NCBI GenBank assembly: GCA_014621425.1
Contig: JAANBB010000262.1
Location: 1 to 56,457 of the forward strand
Origin: Cylindrodendrum hubeiense
Taxonomy: Eukaryota; Ascomycota; Sordariomycetes; Hypocreales; Nectriaceae
Length of the DNA stretch: 56,457 nucleotides
Reading direction: 5' to 3'
Numbering within the stretch: position 1 is the first letter of the stretch; each line of letters starts with the position of its first letter. The notes beneath the pieces are model-generated. The model was not told the DNA's origin and searched no databases. It saw nothing but the letters and a program-made list of their open reading frames with translations. This document shows, piece by piece, positions 17,948 through 31,426 of this stretch. Position numbers and translations under genes: made by a program.

Positions 17948-20549
17948 TTAGATCATGTTGCCGTTGACGCTGATCTCGAAGCCCTCGCCCTTCTGTCGGA
18001 GAGCCTTAGCCAGCATGAGCTCGCGCATCCAGTCGATGCGGTCGTCACGGCCCTTGACAGCAAAGTGATGAGTCTTGCCGGTGCCATTGACACCCTCGGC
18101 GGAGTTGGCACTGGCGGCATTAATGGCAGCGCTCTCGCGCTTGCGGAGCCGGGCGGTGTTCTTGTCCTGAGGGACGAGCTGGAAGCTGAATGCGCCGGGG
18201 TCGCTCTTCTCACGGTTGTGAGTGAGGTGGACAGCTTTGAAAGCGGCACTGAGCTTGGAGGAGGAGGCGGCGCTGGAGCATGCAATGGCGTAGTCGTCGA
18301 TGTCGACGTACTCAAGCGTGCGGTCCAGCTCACTGACGTCCTTGTGCATGTTGAGACGGGTGCCCTTGAGGGTAAAGTATCCGTCGTTCCACTCATGACG
18401 GAGCATGCGCGTCTTGCGCTTCTTCATGGGGCCCTGGTGGGTGACGCCATTGGCAAGATCAGCCGTGGGGGCAGGGGCCAATTCGGCAGCCGAAGGCATG
18501 GGGGGAATGGCCTTCTCGAAGTTGGTACGCTCGACAGGAGACCAAGGGTAGTTGACGCGAGGAGGGGCCTGGAGGGGCTGCTGGGATTGCTGGGAACGGA
18601 CAGAGGCTCGGGGAGACTTGGGAGAGGGAGCCTTGGGAGCAGGGCGGTGGACGAGAGTAGGCTTGTTCTCCGTCAGGGCGGGGAGGACGGGGAACGAGGG
18701 GCGGCGGGCAGAGGCGCGAGACTGGCAACGGGGAGGGGCAGGGTTGCCGCGGATGGGGGATGTGCGATAGTTCATGTCAGGAGGCACCGACTGGGAGTTA
18801 TCGCGAGCCACAGGGCCGATGGGGACAGCGGTGACTGGGACATCGACCTCCGAGAAGGGCGTGCCGAAGCGGTAGGGGTTCCGGGGCGTCTCCAGGTCGG
18901 GAGACATAGGGTCGGCCTTGTCCATGCTGTAGGGGTGGAAGTCGTTGTGTTGCACCGGTGGCTGCTGCTGTGCCTGCTCATAAGCCTGCTGTGGAGGAGG
19001 AACCGTCGCAGCGCGCGGTGGCTGCACCACGCGTGGAGGCGGAGGCTTGTTGGGGATGGACAGCCGGGGCAGGCGGCGCAGGTTGTGGTGAGGGACTTGG
19101 ACGCCCGGGTTGGCCTGGAAGGGAGGTGTGGGAGGGACATCGTTGCAGTCGTCGCGGAGCTCTTGGTGCTGGAAGTTCAAGAACTGGCGAACATTGTCCT
19201 GGGGATCCCTTGACTGGAAGCTGCGGAGAGTCGCCTCTTGGAGGTACTGGAACGCAGGCAGAGTGCCGGGTCCGAGGACGTCGGAGGATGCGACGACCGA
19301 AGGCACGGCATCCGAGACGGGACGCAGGGTCTCGATGGGGTCAATGGCTCGGGCCGTGTCCGGGTTGCCGGCGTCGCCAATCATGACGGTGCCGAAGGTG
19401 CTCAGGTCGATATTGGGGTGCTCCTTTCTGAACGCTCGCATGAGGGCCTGCTGCTTCTTCCACTTGGTGCAGTTCTCGCCCTTGGAGCATGAATGGGGCT
19501 TCGGGATGACCTGCTCGATGCCGATGATGGACACCGACTCCATCGGGGTGATGTCGTCGTTGTGCTTGTTCTTCCTCTGCCTTCGCTTGCTGCTCTTGCG
19601 GCGGGTGAGGCCTTGGTCGTCCTGCTTCTTCCGCGTCTCCCTCTTGGCTTCCCGGCTTGGTGCATCCTCAATGGGTGTCTCTGGGCGAGGGGATGTGGGT
19701 CGGCTGTCCCTCAACGCCTGGATCTGGTGCCAGACCTTGGTCCGGATGCCGAAGGACTGAATGTCGAGTTCCCGGAGGTCCTCAAACTTCAAAGTGATTA
19801 AGATGGCGCCGTTGATGTCATTCTCCATAAATCGGTCAGCCATTGAGAGCTCAATGCCAGCATTGAGCATAGACTGGGCGACCATCTCCGGGGTCCAATC
19901 TGCGAGGTTCGATGTGTCGAGATCCTCATATGTGTACTGAAAGGGGCTGTTGCGACGGGGCGCTTGCGGTTGGACAAGGAGGTCAGCAATGCCTCGGGCG
20001 GGCTTGGAGGTAATGGGTGAGAGAGTCAAGACAACGTCTTCGTCGAAGGAGCTGGCTGTCGAGCTGCGGAACAGGTGCGGCCCTCGGGGACCCTCAACCT
20101 GCTTGGGGGAGTACTGGTAGTATCCCTCTTCCTGGCTCCGGCTGGATCTCGGGGTGGGCACCTCATCGTATGAAGAGACGGTAGTAAAACTGGGTTGTCC
20201 CGACTGCGGATGCAATGTCAGCAGGTCGACTTACAGCAGCTTATAGTCAGTCATGCAGAACGTACCGATTGCACACTCAGGCGCGGAGAGTTGTCGTCTT
20301 CGACGTCGCTGAGGATCTCCTCTTCCTCCTCGTCCCAATCAGTGTCCATAAACTCGGTTGCCACTGATTGTCGGTGCAGTTGTGATTCGTTCTTGAGGCT
20401 GAAGAAGGTATCCCGGGGGATGGGCTTCTGTCGCATTTCTTGGTATGTGCGGCGCTGCTCGCCGGTGTTATAGTATGAGTATTCCTGTGAATAGGGTTAG
20501 TTCGTCCCGAGAGCTGCAATGCGGTGGGTTCTGGACTGAGACATACCAT
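17948..20549 (-). CDS. SAM and PH domain scaffold protein, three exons
   Basis: Exon 1 is just the start codon (20549-20547), followed by a GTATGT donor, a CTAAC branch site and a CACAG acceptor. Exon 2 is 20484-20266; a second 62-nt intron (GTACGT donor) is removed; exon 3 is 20203-17948. All joins are phase 0 and give 825 residues beginning MEYSYYNTGEQRRTYQEM. A SAM domain lies at about residues 175-239 (LADWTPEMVAQSMLNAGIEL onwards). A long Pro/Ser-rich, probably disordered middle follows, with possible SH3-binding PPPPR/PPPQ runs. A C-terminal PH domain is at about 668-805 (RMLRHEWNDGYFTLKGTRLN; RIDWMRELMLAKAL). The layout resembles fungal Boi/Pob1-type polarity scaffolds but without an SH3 domain. 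A role in membrane-linked polarity or signalling is inferred. Confidence 0.9.
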
Positions 20550-23500
20550 TTTGGTGATTGTGATCAGGCTGTAGGGCACCAGTCGCCTGTACTGGAGCTT
20601 CCTTGTGCAGTTTGTTGCTGATCGCCGTTGGCGATGTGGTTTCTGGTGTGGGAAGCCGTTGCCGGCACTGGGTGTTCTCTAGGGGGCGGGAGGGGACGGG
20701 ATGAGACGCCGTGAAACACAATGAAAGAGATCCAAAGAGTTAAGGAAACAAAACTCGCGCGGGCTCGGGGATAGTACAGAGGTCGCAAAACTTGGGAGGA
20801 GGGGATCGGGGTGGGCAGCGGGCGGCTACGAGACGTTATGTATGCACTATATCTCGAGGCCTGGCACGAAAACGACCCAGCGAGGTAGCCAGTATCGGGT
20901 GTGAGCGGTAGGCGTAGCGGCGGCGGTAGCGGCAGCGGCAGCGGTAGCGGAGGACAAGAATAGCAGTGGGATGGGTGACGAGTGACCAGTAACTTGCTGC
21001 CGGAGGGGGAGGGGGGATAAGAAGGATGGGAGGATGGGGGGTGTGTGGCATCCAGGTCGCATTCGGCCAGATCCTGGAACCCTGCCTCCTTCGGGAGAGA
21101 GACAGGGTCCTTCTGAGAGGGGGCAGGATAGACATCCTCATCACACCGGCACAGGGCACAGGGCACCGGGCACACGCCTAGGCCTAGGACCTACAGCAGC
21201 AGCTAGCAGCGCTGCGGAGGGGGCCAGAGCAAGAACCAACAGGCCGACGGCGCGGGGGCGAGGCGAGAGTCGTCGTCTGCACGCCTTGGGTTGGGCCGTG
21301 GGCCGTGGGTCGTGGGTCGTCGTGGGTCGTCGTGGGTCGTCGTGGGCCGCATCGCAGCCAGCAGAGAATAGCCTGGGGCTGGAGCTGTGTTGGGTCTGTA
21401 CTGGACTGGGGGCTGGGAGCGAGTGTGAGTCTTGCGCAGAGTCTCCCGCAGAGTCTCCCGCAGAGAGGCCTTTTGGGCATGTGGCGCCAAACTGGACGGG
21501 AGGGATTGGCCGCATGGCGAGTTGGCTGCATGCCCCTCGTGCAGAGCCTGCAGTCCCAGTCACGTCCCACGACCCGTGCCCCACGTCGCTGTGGAGAGCC
21601 TCTGCGCCGGAAGAAGAGGCGAGGAGAAGCATCAGGGCGCTGGATGCTGGCTGCTGGGCGCTGGGGGCGCTGGGCGTTGGACGCTCCATGTCGACGCTCC
21701 ATGTCGACGCTGAAGGACGATGACGGGGATGGCGGATGCGCGGGCGCCATGTCTTGGGAGATATGCGGCCTGTGATTGGCCTAGCTGCCCTCCGGCCTTA
21801 GCCCCGACCAGCTCTAGCTCCAGCACCCCGCCAAATATAGCGGCGTCTAAGCGCCGTGATCTGCTACAGCCTGTAGCATGTCGCCCGTGGCCCCTGTGGG
21901 CGTCAGTGTGAGTTGGACTTGGAGGGGGGATGGACACCCATGACAACCCTCTTTGTAACCCTTGTCCTTGTTTCTTGTTGAGTCGATTCAAGGCGAGTCG
22001 AGTCGAGTCCCGCTCTGCAGCTTTGGCACTCGCTGTACTTCGTAGTGCCTGCACTCACTCTCTGCGCGCTGCAGTCTCCGCTCTCCACCTCTCTTCACCT
22101 CTGAGTCCGCATCGACAAGGGTTCTCCTCCTCATCGACCCGCCTCGGTAACCATCGACAGCCGCCCTGTAGAGCAAATCCTAGCAGATCCTGTTCTATGT
22201 AGCAGCAAGTGTGCCCCGGCTGTCTCCATGCAGAGTGAAAATCTTTGAATTGGGGTCCCTTTTTTTTGCCTTTCTACCAGCCGGGGGGTCCCAACGGCCG
22301 AGTTGTACATACAGCTTGTACATGGATTGGGATCGACCCGCAATGTAGTTGCGCAACAGACTTGCGGCCGCCGTAGCCGTCGGTGTCAGGGTTGCAGTTG
22401 CGGTTACAGTTGCGGGTTGCGAGTGCATTGCGCTGCCCCTGCATCCTGTAAGTTGCGCGCCTAATAATAAAGTGTGCGTGTTGGAAGCATGTGTAAGTCT
22501 GCGTGCGTGGTGCGTGCGTTGCGTTGCGTTGGTGTTGGCGTTGCGGCCGAGTGCAACTGTGAGGCGCCTCCGCATATTGACTTGGCCGTTCATCTGTCGC
22601 TCTCCGTCTTACATCCCGTCTTACATCTCGACCAATGTCTGAGATTGATACATAAACCGCCATCGCATCCTCTGCCTCTCTCCCGCCTCCCGCAAAGCTG
22701 CAACTGTTGCCGTGCCGGGCCTTCGGCTGTGGGACCGGAAGCCGTTGTGACTTGGGCCCATATCGTTGAGTCACGGCACTTTAGTCCCAGCCCCCGCCAC
22801 AGCCAAATCAGTCACCAGTGTTGGGCCTCAACTAATAAGTCCAGGGTCTCTCTCTTCCTAGACCGATCACAGGGAAGCGAGGAGTAGGTACGGAGGCAGG
22901 AAAACTCGGCGGCTTCGGCCACGACGTGTGCGCTGCTCGCCGGGCCGGGGTGGACGTTGAGGAATTGCCGGTGACAGCAAGCGCAAGACCCAGATTTGAT
23001 CGTATGTTTCCACTTCGCTTCCCTGCCTGTGCTCTGTTTCTTTGCACCGTGGTGTGCTCATCAATATGCGTCCCTGGATCAGTCAAGGTGATGACCCCCC
23101 ACCCTCTCTGTCAGTCCCCTGCAAAGCCCTGTGAGGCCCGACGAGGCCCTGCGAGGCCCTGTGAACCCCTGCCGGTCCCTTGTAGAGTTGCCACAGTTCT
23201 CTTGTTTCCTCAGCCCACATCGTCCCGTCGTCGCTTTGCCTGACTGATCTGGCAGTGCCGCGGAGCGAAGAGTAGCGGGCGATGCCCGACCCCTCACCGT
23301 TAAAAAAGCCAATCGCCTCTGTCAATGCCTTCTTGGCCATCCGGTGACGGGTACGGCCGCCGAGACGGGCACGCGGACACTCGGATATGCCTCGGGAGGG
23401 CTTGTGGGACGGACCGGGTTGCTCACTCACACCTTGTTCGTTCTCGCTGTGAATGGCACGGCGATCCATCACCGCCGTCTCTACTATTCGATATTTGATC

Positions 23501-26500
23501 GCTTAGATGCGGCGGCGTTTCGTTGGCTCTGGGTGCATGTCCTCCCTCGCCTCATCTTGCTCGTCTGGCTCATCTTCTCCATCGGACATTTCGCCCCCCT
23601 GGAGGCCTCGACGATGTGGCCTCTCTAGCGGTCAAGTCAAGACCCTCTGCCTGTCGCATCTTCCGTGTGACCTAGGGCGACCGGCGATCGGGCCTCACAT
23701 GACCAGCAGCTCGCAATCGCCGCTTCATGCCAGATAGCGGTCAATGGAAACCGGTGACAGATGTGCGAATGCCTCCTCCACCTCCTCACCTTGCTCTGGA
23801 GCTAAGCAGTGGGGTGATAGTGATTAGTACGCACCCCAGAGGGGCTTGTTGCGATCTAGAGCTTGCGCACGCTTGATCACATTGGGGCTTGGCTAGCTCG
23901 GTGAGGGTTGAGTGCACTGTGGTTCTAACAAGTTGGTAGCCACTGCATCCTATCTGTGATAAGATACGATGCCGTTCGCTGGAACTCTAGGCGGCCGTTG
24001 ATGGCATGGAGAACAGGCTGATGGTGGAGGGGGGATGGATCTGGTTGGCCGACGGGATAATTAATCCTTCGGATGAGAGGGTGGACGGATGGCAGGTGAA
24101 CCAGCCCCTTGTGGCTGTGGGTGTACGGATGCCGTGCTGAGAGGAAAGCTGCGACGTAACACTAGAGTCGTAATAAAGCATCAAGATCTTGCGGGGTTGA
24201 GATTTCCAGCCGTCAGACATGTCACGTCGGACTACAGATTACATACAGTGTGGGAGTGGTTGCCACCGGTGCCAGGGGAGGGGTGAAGGCGTGGCTGTGC
24301 ACTGAGTTGGGGCGTTGTGTCCATTCCGGCTTCGTACTGTGCAACAATAGCCTGCAGACTGACGGTGCGACATGAACATCTCGTCGATCCAGGCCGGCTT
24401 CACCAGGCTGGCCTCTAGGGTAGTTGTAGACGTAGGGTAGGTTTGACACCGACTCGCAACCGTTAATTCACACACAGAGTCTTATCACCTCCAGACATTC
24501 ATCTGCCCTCAAATCACGACATCTGGTATGAGAGTGGCACATGCTCTGAATCATTGGCCGTCACATCCCCTTCGTCAAGTAGACTCAATTTCCCCTGAAG
24601 CCAAAATTACCCCGAGTTTCCTCGCATTGATGACGAGTCAAGTCAACTAGTCGAGCCCAGGCAACCTTCCACTTGCTCTGTGGTGATAACGGCTACGCGG
24701 GATTCGGGGCGCAACGATGCGACAATTTACTTTCGATCCAATGGCACGGCGAGTTTCTGTTTCGAGCCGTCGATTGGTCTAATGTCCGTCAATCGCATTG
24801 CTGCGGGGTTTCCCGTCTGCCCTGGTCTGGCCTTGATCTGGCTCTCGCTGATCCCCCCCATGCTCTGCCCATGCCGTTGCCATGCCTATCCTTGCCTATC
24901 CTTGCACCGTGCGGTTCCTCTAGCCTTCTTCCGTGTGTGACAAGCCTTTAGCTCTTGAGCCCTGGATCCTTGCGTCTTGCCTCGGCGAAGAGAAACAAAC
25001 GTGGAGCGAGCTGCGAGGCTTGAGCCGGCGAGTAAGTGGCTTGTTGCGCCGTTGCAGGCTAATGCCTGGTTCCCGCTTTGCTGTGCATGCCCGGCCAGCC
25101 CCCCCAGTGCAAAATGCTTTGCATCCGACTTCAACCATCAGACCACGGCCCTAAGAGCGCAAGATCGGTCTGCGCGGATCTTCACCGACTGTTCCGCCCG
25201 GGCGAGACCGCGCCGGCCGTGGACGGCCCCGCGCCTCGTGAACGTTGTGACTACTGTTGCGGCTGGGGACCTGGGGATGGAGACACAAATATTGAGCCGG
25301 TCCTCGGCCAAACAGCCATGTCTCACAATCCTCCTCATGGTGTCTCACCTCGGGATCTTCATAAGGCAAGTCCAAGCCTCGTTGGACGGTTGGGCAGCCA
25401 CGAGCCCTCGCCGGTCTCTGGCAGGCAAATTCAATTGATTATCCTGGCTCATCAGAGACATTGTCCGCATGACACCGAGACGGCAGGCCACCGGTGGACG
25501 AGCTTCGAGTCGCCTTCACAAGACTTGGCCCAGTGATGTCGTTGATCGTTTTTAGACTGCTAAGCGACCGGCCTTTCCCGACCCGCCCGGAAATCTCCTA
25601 CCCTCGACTGAATCACAGAATGTAGAGATGTCCCGCGGTCAATACTACGTATTCGACGGGTAGCCCGAGGTGATCGTCGACCGGGGAGGTACGAATACGG
25701 CAATCGATGGAGAAAGTCAAGGATTCAAACCCTCATGGGCCCTTGATTCTTTTCGCTTACCCCCGCTTGTCACAGTGCGGGCACTTGTTACTGCTATTCC
25801 GCAAGTCGAAAGGCTGGTCAATTCGCCAAATGCGCCCGGCCCTTTGACATTCGTGAGGACTTTGTACTCCACCCGCTTCCCGTCCTCAAGATCAACGGTT
25901 TCTAGAGCGTGGCCCGTTGCTCCGTGCCGGCCAATGATTTTGCAAAACACGGCCCTTCACCATCTCACATGATAAAGTACCAATGCGACCCGGTCATTCT
26001 CTGGTGGATGGTTGATTCAGAGTTGCAGTGTGGGCAGCCTTCTGGAGCATCCAGTCCTGGGCCGGAGTGACATGTCTGGCGAATTCCCCATTCAGCCAAG
26101 ACAGAAAAACAAGCTTGCCCATGCACCCGCCCAAATCGAAACGCATGGATGGGGGAGGGGAGGCTGGACGGGGGGCCGGAGCGAACAGGAGAGAGGGGAA
26201 CACACTCTGTGGACTCTGTGGACTCTGTGGGCTGTCCTCGTTTGCGACCAAGTTCAACGGGTCGCACTTCAACCCGCAATGCTCCACCACCGCGCAGCCA
26301 TCTGCTCCGTTAGGCTTATCTGATAAGTCTTGGCAATCGCTGAGCCGTTGCATCCTCCTCTTCGCTCCAATGACGGGTGCTAGCAGGGCCCCTGGTCGTC
26401 AATCGCCTCAATATCATTCAGCTCTCATCGGACAAGTGTGGAATCAGGCGATTCGGCATGGTCTAAGCTTGATCGGACCGGACAACGTTCGTCATTTTTG

Positions 26501-29500
26501 ATCCTGCAACTCGTCATCACAAGTTCTCATCCCGAATTCGCATCGGCATGGAGAGGGGGGCTACGGTTCTGGGGACCCTTGGTCGGCCTCAACGCTACTG
26601 ACAGAGGATGTTCACAGTATGAGGCTAGCAACCAGCAGAAGAGGGGGTGTCAATGGAGAAAATGGCTCCATCCGAGGTCTCCTCAACGGCAGAGAATAAG
26701 CCCAACTAGGATAGAGCGCGGGTTGAGATCTAAGCCGGGGCCAAGCTATGGCACGAGATGGGAATAACGCCTTGATCACCGGTCCTGAAATGAAGACGGC
26801 TCGATATCACACTCGGACATTCCAACGCTACCTAGGGTTAGGTCTTCGGAGAAGAGATGGTGGGCAACCTGCTCGGTCACCATCACATAATCCGTATCCT
26901 GGTGCGCGGAGATGAAGAGTCCCGACGTAATGGAGGGTACCGTTGGAGATGGTCAAAACTCGATGCGTGCTAGGGCTGGGATGTCGGAGATGTGTGATGT
27001 TGGTGATAGCGGGAGAGCTCGGACGGAAGAATGCACAACACGAGGCAAGCAATGGGATGGCGTCTAGGTAGGAGACGGACCCAACCTACTGTAACTCTGG
27101 AACCAGATGGCCACGCGGCGGACGGAAGTATGAATTCCTTCGAAAACGGGTAGATGGAAGCCAGACTTGGTTCGAGATAGAGCATGAGAAAACAAAAGAA
27201 ACCAGTTCGGGCTTGACAGTCAGTGTGGCTGCAGGTCGAACTCTGTAGCCACGCTGTTCGCAGATCACTGCACGAGATGCAGAGACGGGATGTTAGCCTG
27301 TATTAGAGTGGCGGAAGCCTCGGCGAACGGAACGTGAACATGTCGAGATCAGCGGGGGAGATTAGGGCATGGCCCAGCAAGCGAGGGGGCATGGGGGGAT
27401 GGGGGCACGATGGAGGGAATACTTCGTACGGAGCTTCTCAAGCTTCACAAGTTTTGGTCGCACACACGCTACAGCGTGGCGCACGGCTGAGGAGAGAGAG
27501 ACCATGAGACTAAAGTGACAGGGGTATCGGAGGAAGAAAGATGGCGGGCGAGCTAGACTGGCGCGGGACGGCAAATGGAGACTAACAAGTCGAGAGCCGA
27601 TCGTCCATAATTAGCCCAGACATGGATGGCATTTAGGCCGCATTGTAGTAGTTGGTTCAAAGCAGCCAAATTAGGTCGGTATCGATGTGATAATGTGGCA
27701 TAAAATAAAAATAGATGGTCAGTGTGATGGAGACGGGATGGGACGGGATGTGACCTGTTAGCGCCCGCGTGGTGTTTTGCATGGTCAGCTAAACATGCTA
27801 AGCGCCGAGCGATAGCGTGGAGCGGAGGTGAGGGGAAATATTGAAAAATTAACCCAGAAATAGAGATGCGAATTCGGGCTAATTTTCGAACCTGGCCTTG
27901 GCGATGAGGGGTTAAGATGGCATCATATTGGGCTAAACTCGGCCGGGGGGATCACCGTAGTGTTGATAAACGACCGGGATAGGTGCAGGGATGAGTGGGG
28001 CGACAGAGCGAACCGTCCCCTGGCGGCCGGCAGTCTTGTGAGCGGGGCCAATGACTCGCATTGGTCGCAAAGCCTTGGGCAAGCGGACTAGACCGAACTT
28101 GGAACGTGAGTTGACACACAAGCACTGAGGTGTCGAAAGGTGAACCCTGGACGGCTTGCTTTGAGGCCAGCCATACCAGGATGGTGTTGATAGGCAAGGG
28201 AATGCAAGGGATGCTAGGGATACTAGGGGTGCTAGGGCTGGTATTCTGCTCATGGGGTTCGGTCATGACAAGTGACAGATACAGGGCCTCGGGGGAATGG
28301 GAGGTCCGGGGGGGGGGGGGCTCGATGAAGATGGATGATGGCTGTTGGGAGTAGCCTACTTACTGACTTGTGCTAGGACTACCATGTTCGTCCGGTGGGA
28401 TGCTTCGACGATGCAGTTCTTGAATGATCTGGCTCGGTTCACTTTCGGCCGGTTTGCAGTCGTTGAGCTGCGCTAGCCAGATAGGTGACTGATGAGTGAC
28501 TGGTGACGAGAAATGCCCATGATCCACCACCACCACATCAAAGCCAACTCGTTATCACGCTCATCGGCCTCTTGTGAGTCGCCGTGATGCCTCAGCTGGC
28601 CGCCGCCGCCGCATCATCATTTCCCTCATACAGTAGCCTGCATGCAACAGCCAACGGACGTCGAAGTACGGGCTCGACAATCACGATGCCACTGATCAGC
28701 CATTTGCCTCAATGCCTCTCCCATCGACGCCAAGCTGCTAGCTCGCCCGTCGCTCTCTTCGGCCGCCCTCTGTAGCCCACTGAAGACACGGTTAGACAGG
28801 CCTTCAGGGACGAGCCTGGTTCGGGATTAGGGGCCAGGCCCTGCTCGCAGCTGGCAGCTAGACGCCCGGGACACACGGCCTGGGCCCTTCGATTGGCTGG
28901 CTCGCCCCGGATCCCCTGTCAATACCCCTGCAGCTCGTGCTGCACAACGGGCCAATCTTGATCCCCCGCCGGGATGGCAATCAAAATGTCTATCCCTGTC
29001 GGCGGCAGGCGCTACAATCGGTTGGTCCCGCGGCCCCTACGGCTTCTGCACGAGCCAACGTTTCGTCACACGTCGTCGGTCGAATCACAGCCCGCAGACG
29101 CTCTTTTCTCAACGACACTACAGTCCCCGGTCGTCCACCCGACCGACTCTTGCGTTCTCAACCCTACCGCCACGCTCTGTGATCGCTGCTCTCGCAAAGC
29201 CCATCCCGCACGTCGACGCTGCGTTCCGATTACACCGGTACCTGCTCGCCGCGCGGCGGCACAGCAGAGTCCCGCGTACCGATCCTCGCCTCCGTGTAGC
29301 GTTGCTGTAGCGGCCGCACCCCCGGCCTGCCTCCATGGCATCCTGGCATCCTCGCTCGCTCACTCGCTGCTCACCAGGTTGATTCTTCTCCCGCGCCCGC
29401 TTCCAATCCAAAGCCATGCCCGATCCTCGTGACCTCGTCGGCGTCGTCGCTCCATACTCCGACCGCTCTGCGGCTGCCCGGCCCCAAGACGTCACTTGTC

Positions 29501-31426
29501 TCTCCCCCCCCGCAGCTATCGACCCATGTACTTCTCAACGGAGACTTTATTGATGGAGACTTGCATTCGCAATCATGGATGCTCTGGACTCGGCCACGGA
29601 CAGCCACTTGCAGCATGGTCTGGCCAGCCACGAGGCCGTCCCGCCGGCCAATCTGCTGCCTGACCGCCTCTCACGGCCTCTCTATTCGCCCGCTCCAGAA
29701 ATGGGCCTTGATGTCTGGGACGATTCTCTTCGTCCATTGTGTCCTAGAGCGCTCCAACCGCACTTCTTCCGGGCATGGCTCTAGCCGAACCCTAGGCTCC
29801 GTCCAGTCTGAAGACGTGAACCGTGAACCGAGGACCGTGAATCGTGAAGCCCACCGACTCATGACCGCACTAAGACGAGCCTGTTTGATGAGGCATTTGC
29901 AACCGTGATCGAATAGCCTTCCCAGGCCGACACAGTATGCTCTGACATGGGCGACCTTGCGAGAGGGTGAGATATGATGGATGGGACTAACGACCTGATC
30001 CTGAGCACCCCTGGTGCAATGGCTTTTCCTCGTCCCCCCTCTCTCCCCGATGGGCCATGGACCTCCGCTCATGCAGGTGCGGTACCCGGGCGAGCTCATA
30101 TGGACTATTGGACTTCAACCGTGGGGATGCTGCTGCTACTGCTGCATGATCCGACGACGTAGGTACAAGTTTTGCGGACCGAGTATACGCTCCAACCACA
30201 GACGCAATGCGACGTTGAGGTACAGATCCGTTGCAGCGACCCCGGTAGGCACCACTCAGTCAGACCGAGTACCTGCTTCCATTTGAAAGTCAGTCCAGAG
30301 GCTCTGTCTGCTCCGTTGTCGTCGAGCCATTGTGGCCTGCGAAGAGCGCCGATAAGGTCAAGCTGGATGTTGGGCCGCCTATCCAGCCGAGCTGATGGGG
30401 AATAGCCTCGTCGCTCGCTCACAGACGCACGTATCCCCCTGTCCAAAGCTAGATCCGAAGGATCCAGCCCCCTCCGGTCAACAAGCCGACAGCTCCCCTC
30501 AGACCGCGTGCAGAGTGGCTGCTTTGGTATCCCCACGGGCAGATGAGCACACCATGCGCGACTTTCCTCTTTGGACACCCCGGTCCGCACCTCCAATTCC
30601 TTCTGCACATCTATTCCTAGAGTGGAGACCAGGCACACCTCTCCTCGCAGCGAGACCATCTCTGCCGGCTCATGCTCATTGGCCTCTCTAAGCGCAGTCG
30701 CTGTCTCTCGTGCCATGGCTCTCGGTCGTGCATGATGCAAAAATAGAACACAGGTCGAGAAGCCATCATCGAATCGATCCGAGATGGCCGCCAGCAGAGC
30801 GGCCAAAATATAAGAATTTGCCCATCCGCAACCGCCCTTGAATTTTGCCCTCTTTTCTCTTCGTTGTGTACAAGTCGAGAAGCTCCAAGTGTCCTATCCC
30901 TTCTCTTTAATCCTCCTTCCCTCTCCGCCCTCCTCTATCCTACCTTTGCCGAATCTTCCCCCAAAATTCCAGTCAACAGCAAGCCGGTCTTGCTCGAAAC
31001 CAGTCATTCATTGCGCAATCTCAGCACGGTCGACCCGAACAGAAGAACGAACGAACAGCAAGCAAGCACGCGCAGCCCACAACGACGTTTGATACGCCTC
31101 GCTGCCACTTACAACTCAACTCGACTCAGATCTAATCGATTCTGATCATCGAAATAACACTAATTTAATCAACTTGGATCGGGAGTTTCAACCCTGACTC
31201 TCTAGCCCAGTCCTCTACGCCCAACCTCTTGGCCTCGCGCTCGGCTCAGGACCTGGACCCCCCAGCAAGACATTCTCCATCCCGCTTTTGATCCGCTCCG
31301 CGCCACAGTGTCGCCCCGTCGGAGATCACACAGTGCCACGCCCCCCCGGCCTACACTGCTCTACACTGCACCCCCTCCCGGTCACCAGCACGCCAATACC
31401 GTCCGGACCAGCATCGCAGCCTACAA
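20550..31426. other. Long gene-poor region (10.9 kb)
   Basis: No frame here shows a domain or a splice-consistent multi-exon gene. The first 600 bases are the promoter of the SAM-PH gene, and the last 600 (pyrimidine-rich from 30838) look like the 5' leader of the Zn2Cys6 gene. In between there are many degenerate short tandem repeats (20890-20960, 21292-21350, 22500-22550, 23110-23175, 26205-26232) and a 13-G run at 28308-28320. Small ATG frames at 28971 (152 codons) and 29575 (69 codons) have GC-rich third positions and could be small genes, but I cannot support them. Confidence 0.5.
21292..21350. repeat. GTCGTGGGTC tandem repeat
   Basis: About five copies of a 10-bp word (cgtcgtgggt) follow one another, starting from gggccgtgggccgtgggtcgt. 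A shorter array nearby (agtctcccgcag, near 21437-21465) has three copies. Both lie in the gene-poor region upstream of the SAM-PH gene. Confidence 0.8.

Noticed and set aside
17939..19213. A 424-codon plus-strand frame opposite the SAM-PH gene
   Set aside because: It lies opposite the proven SAM and PH coding sequence, has no domain and shows a skewed Arg/Gly/Val composition typical of antisense frames.
25700..25740. A possible tRNA (gattcaaaccc resembles a T-loop)
   Set aside because: No matching A box or acceptor stem could be paired around it.
28308..28320. A 13-G run as a possible G-quadruplex
   Set aside because: It is a single homopolymer, also prone to sequencing error, and no nearby gene would give it a role.
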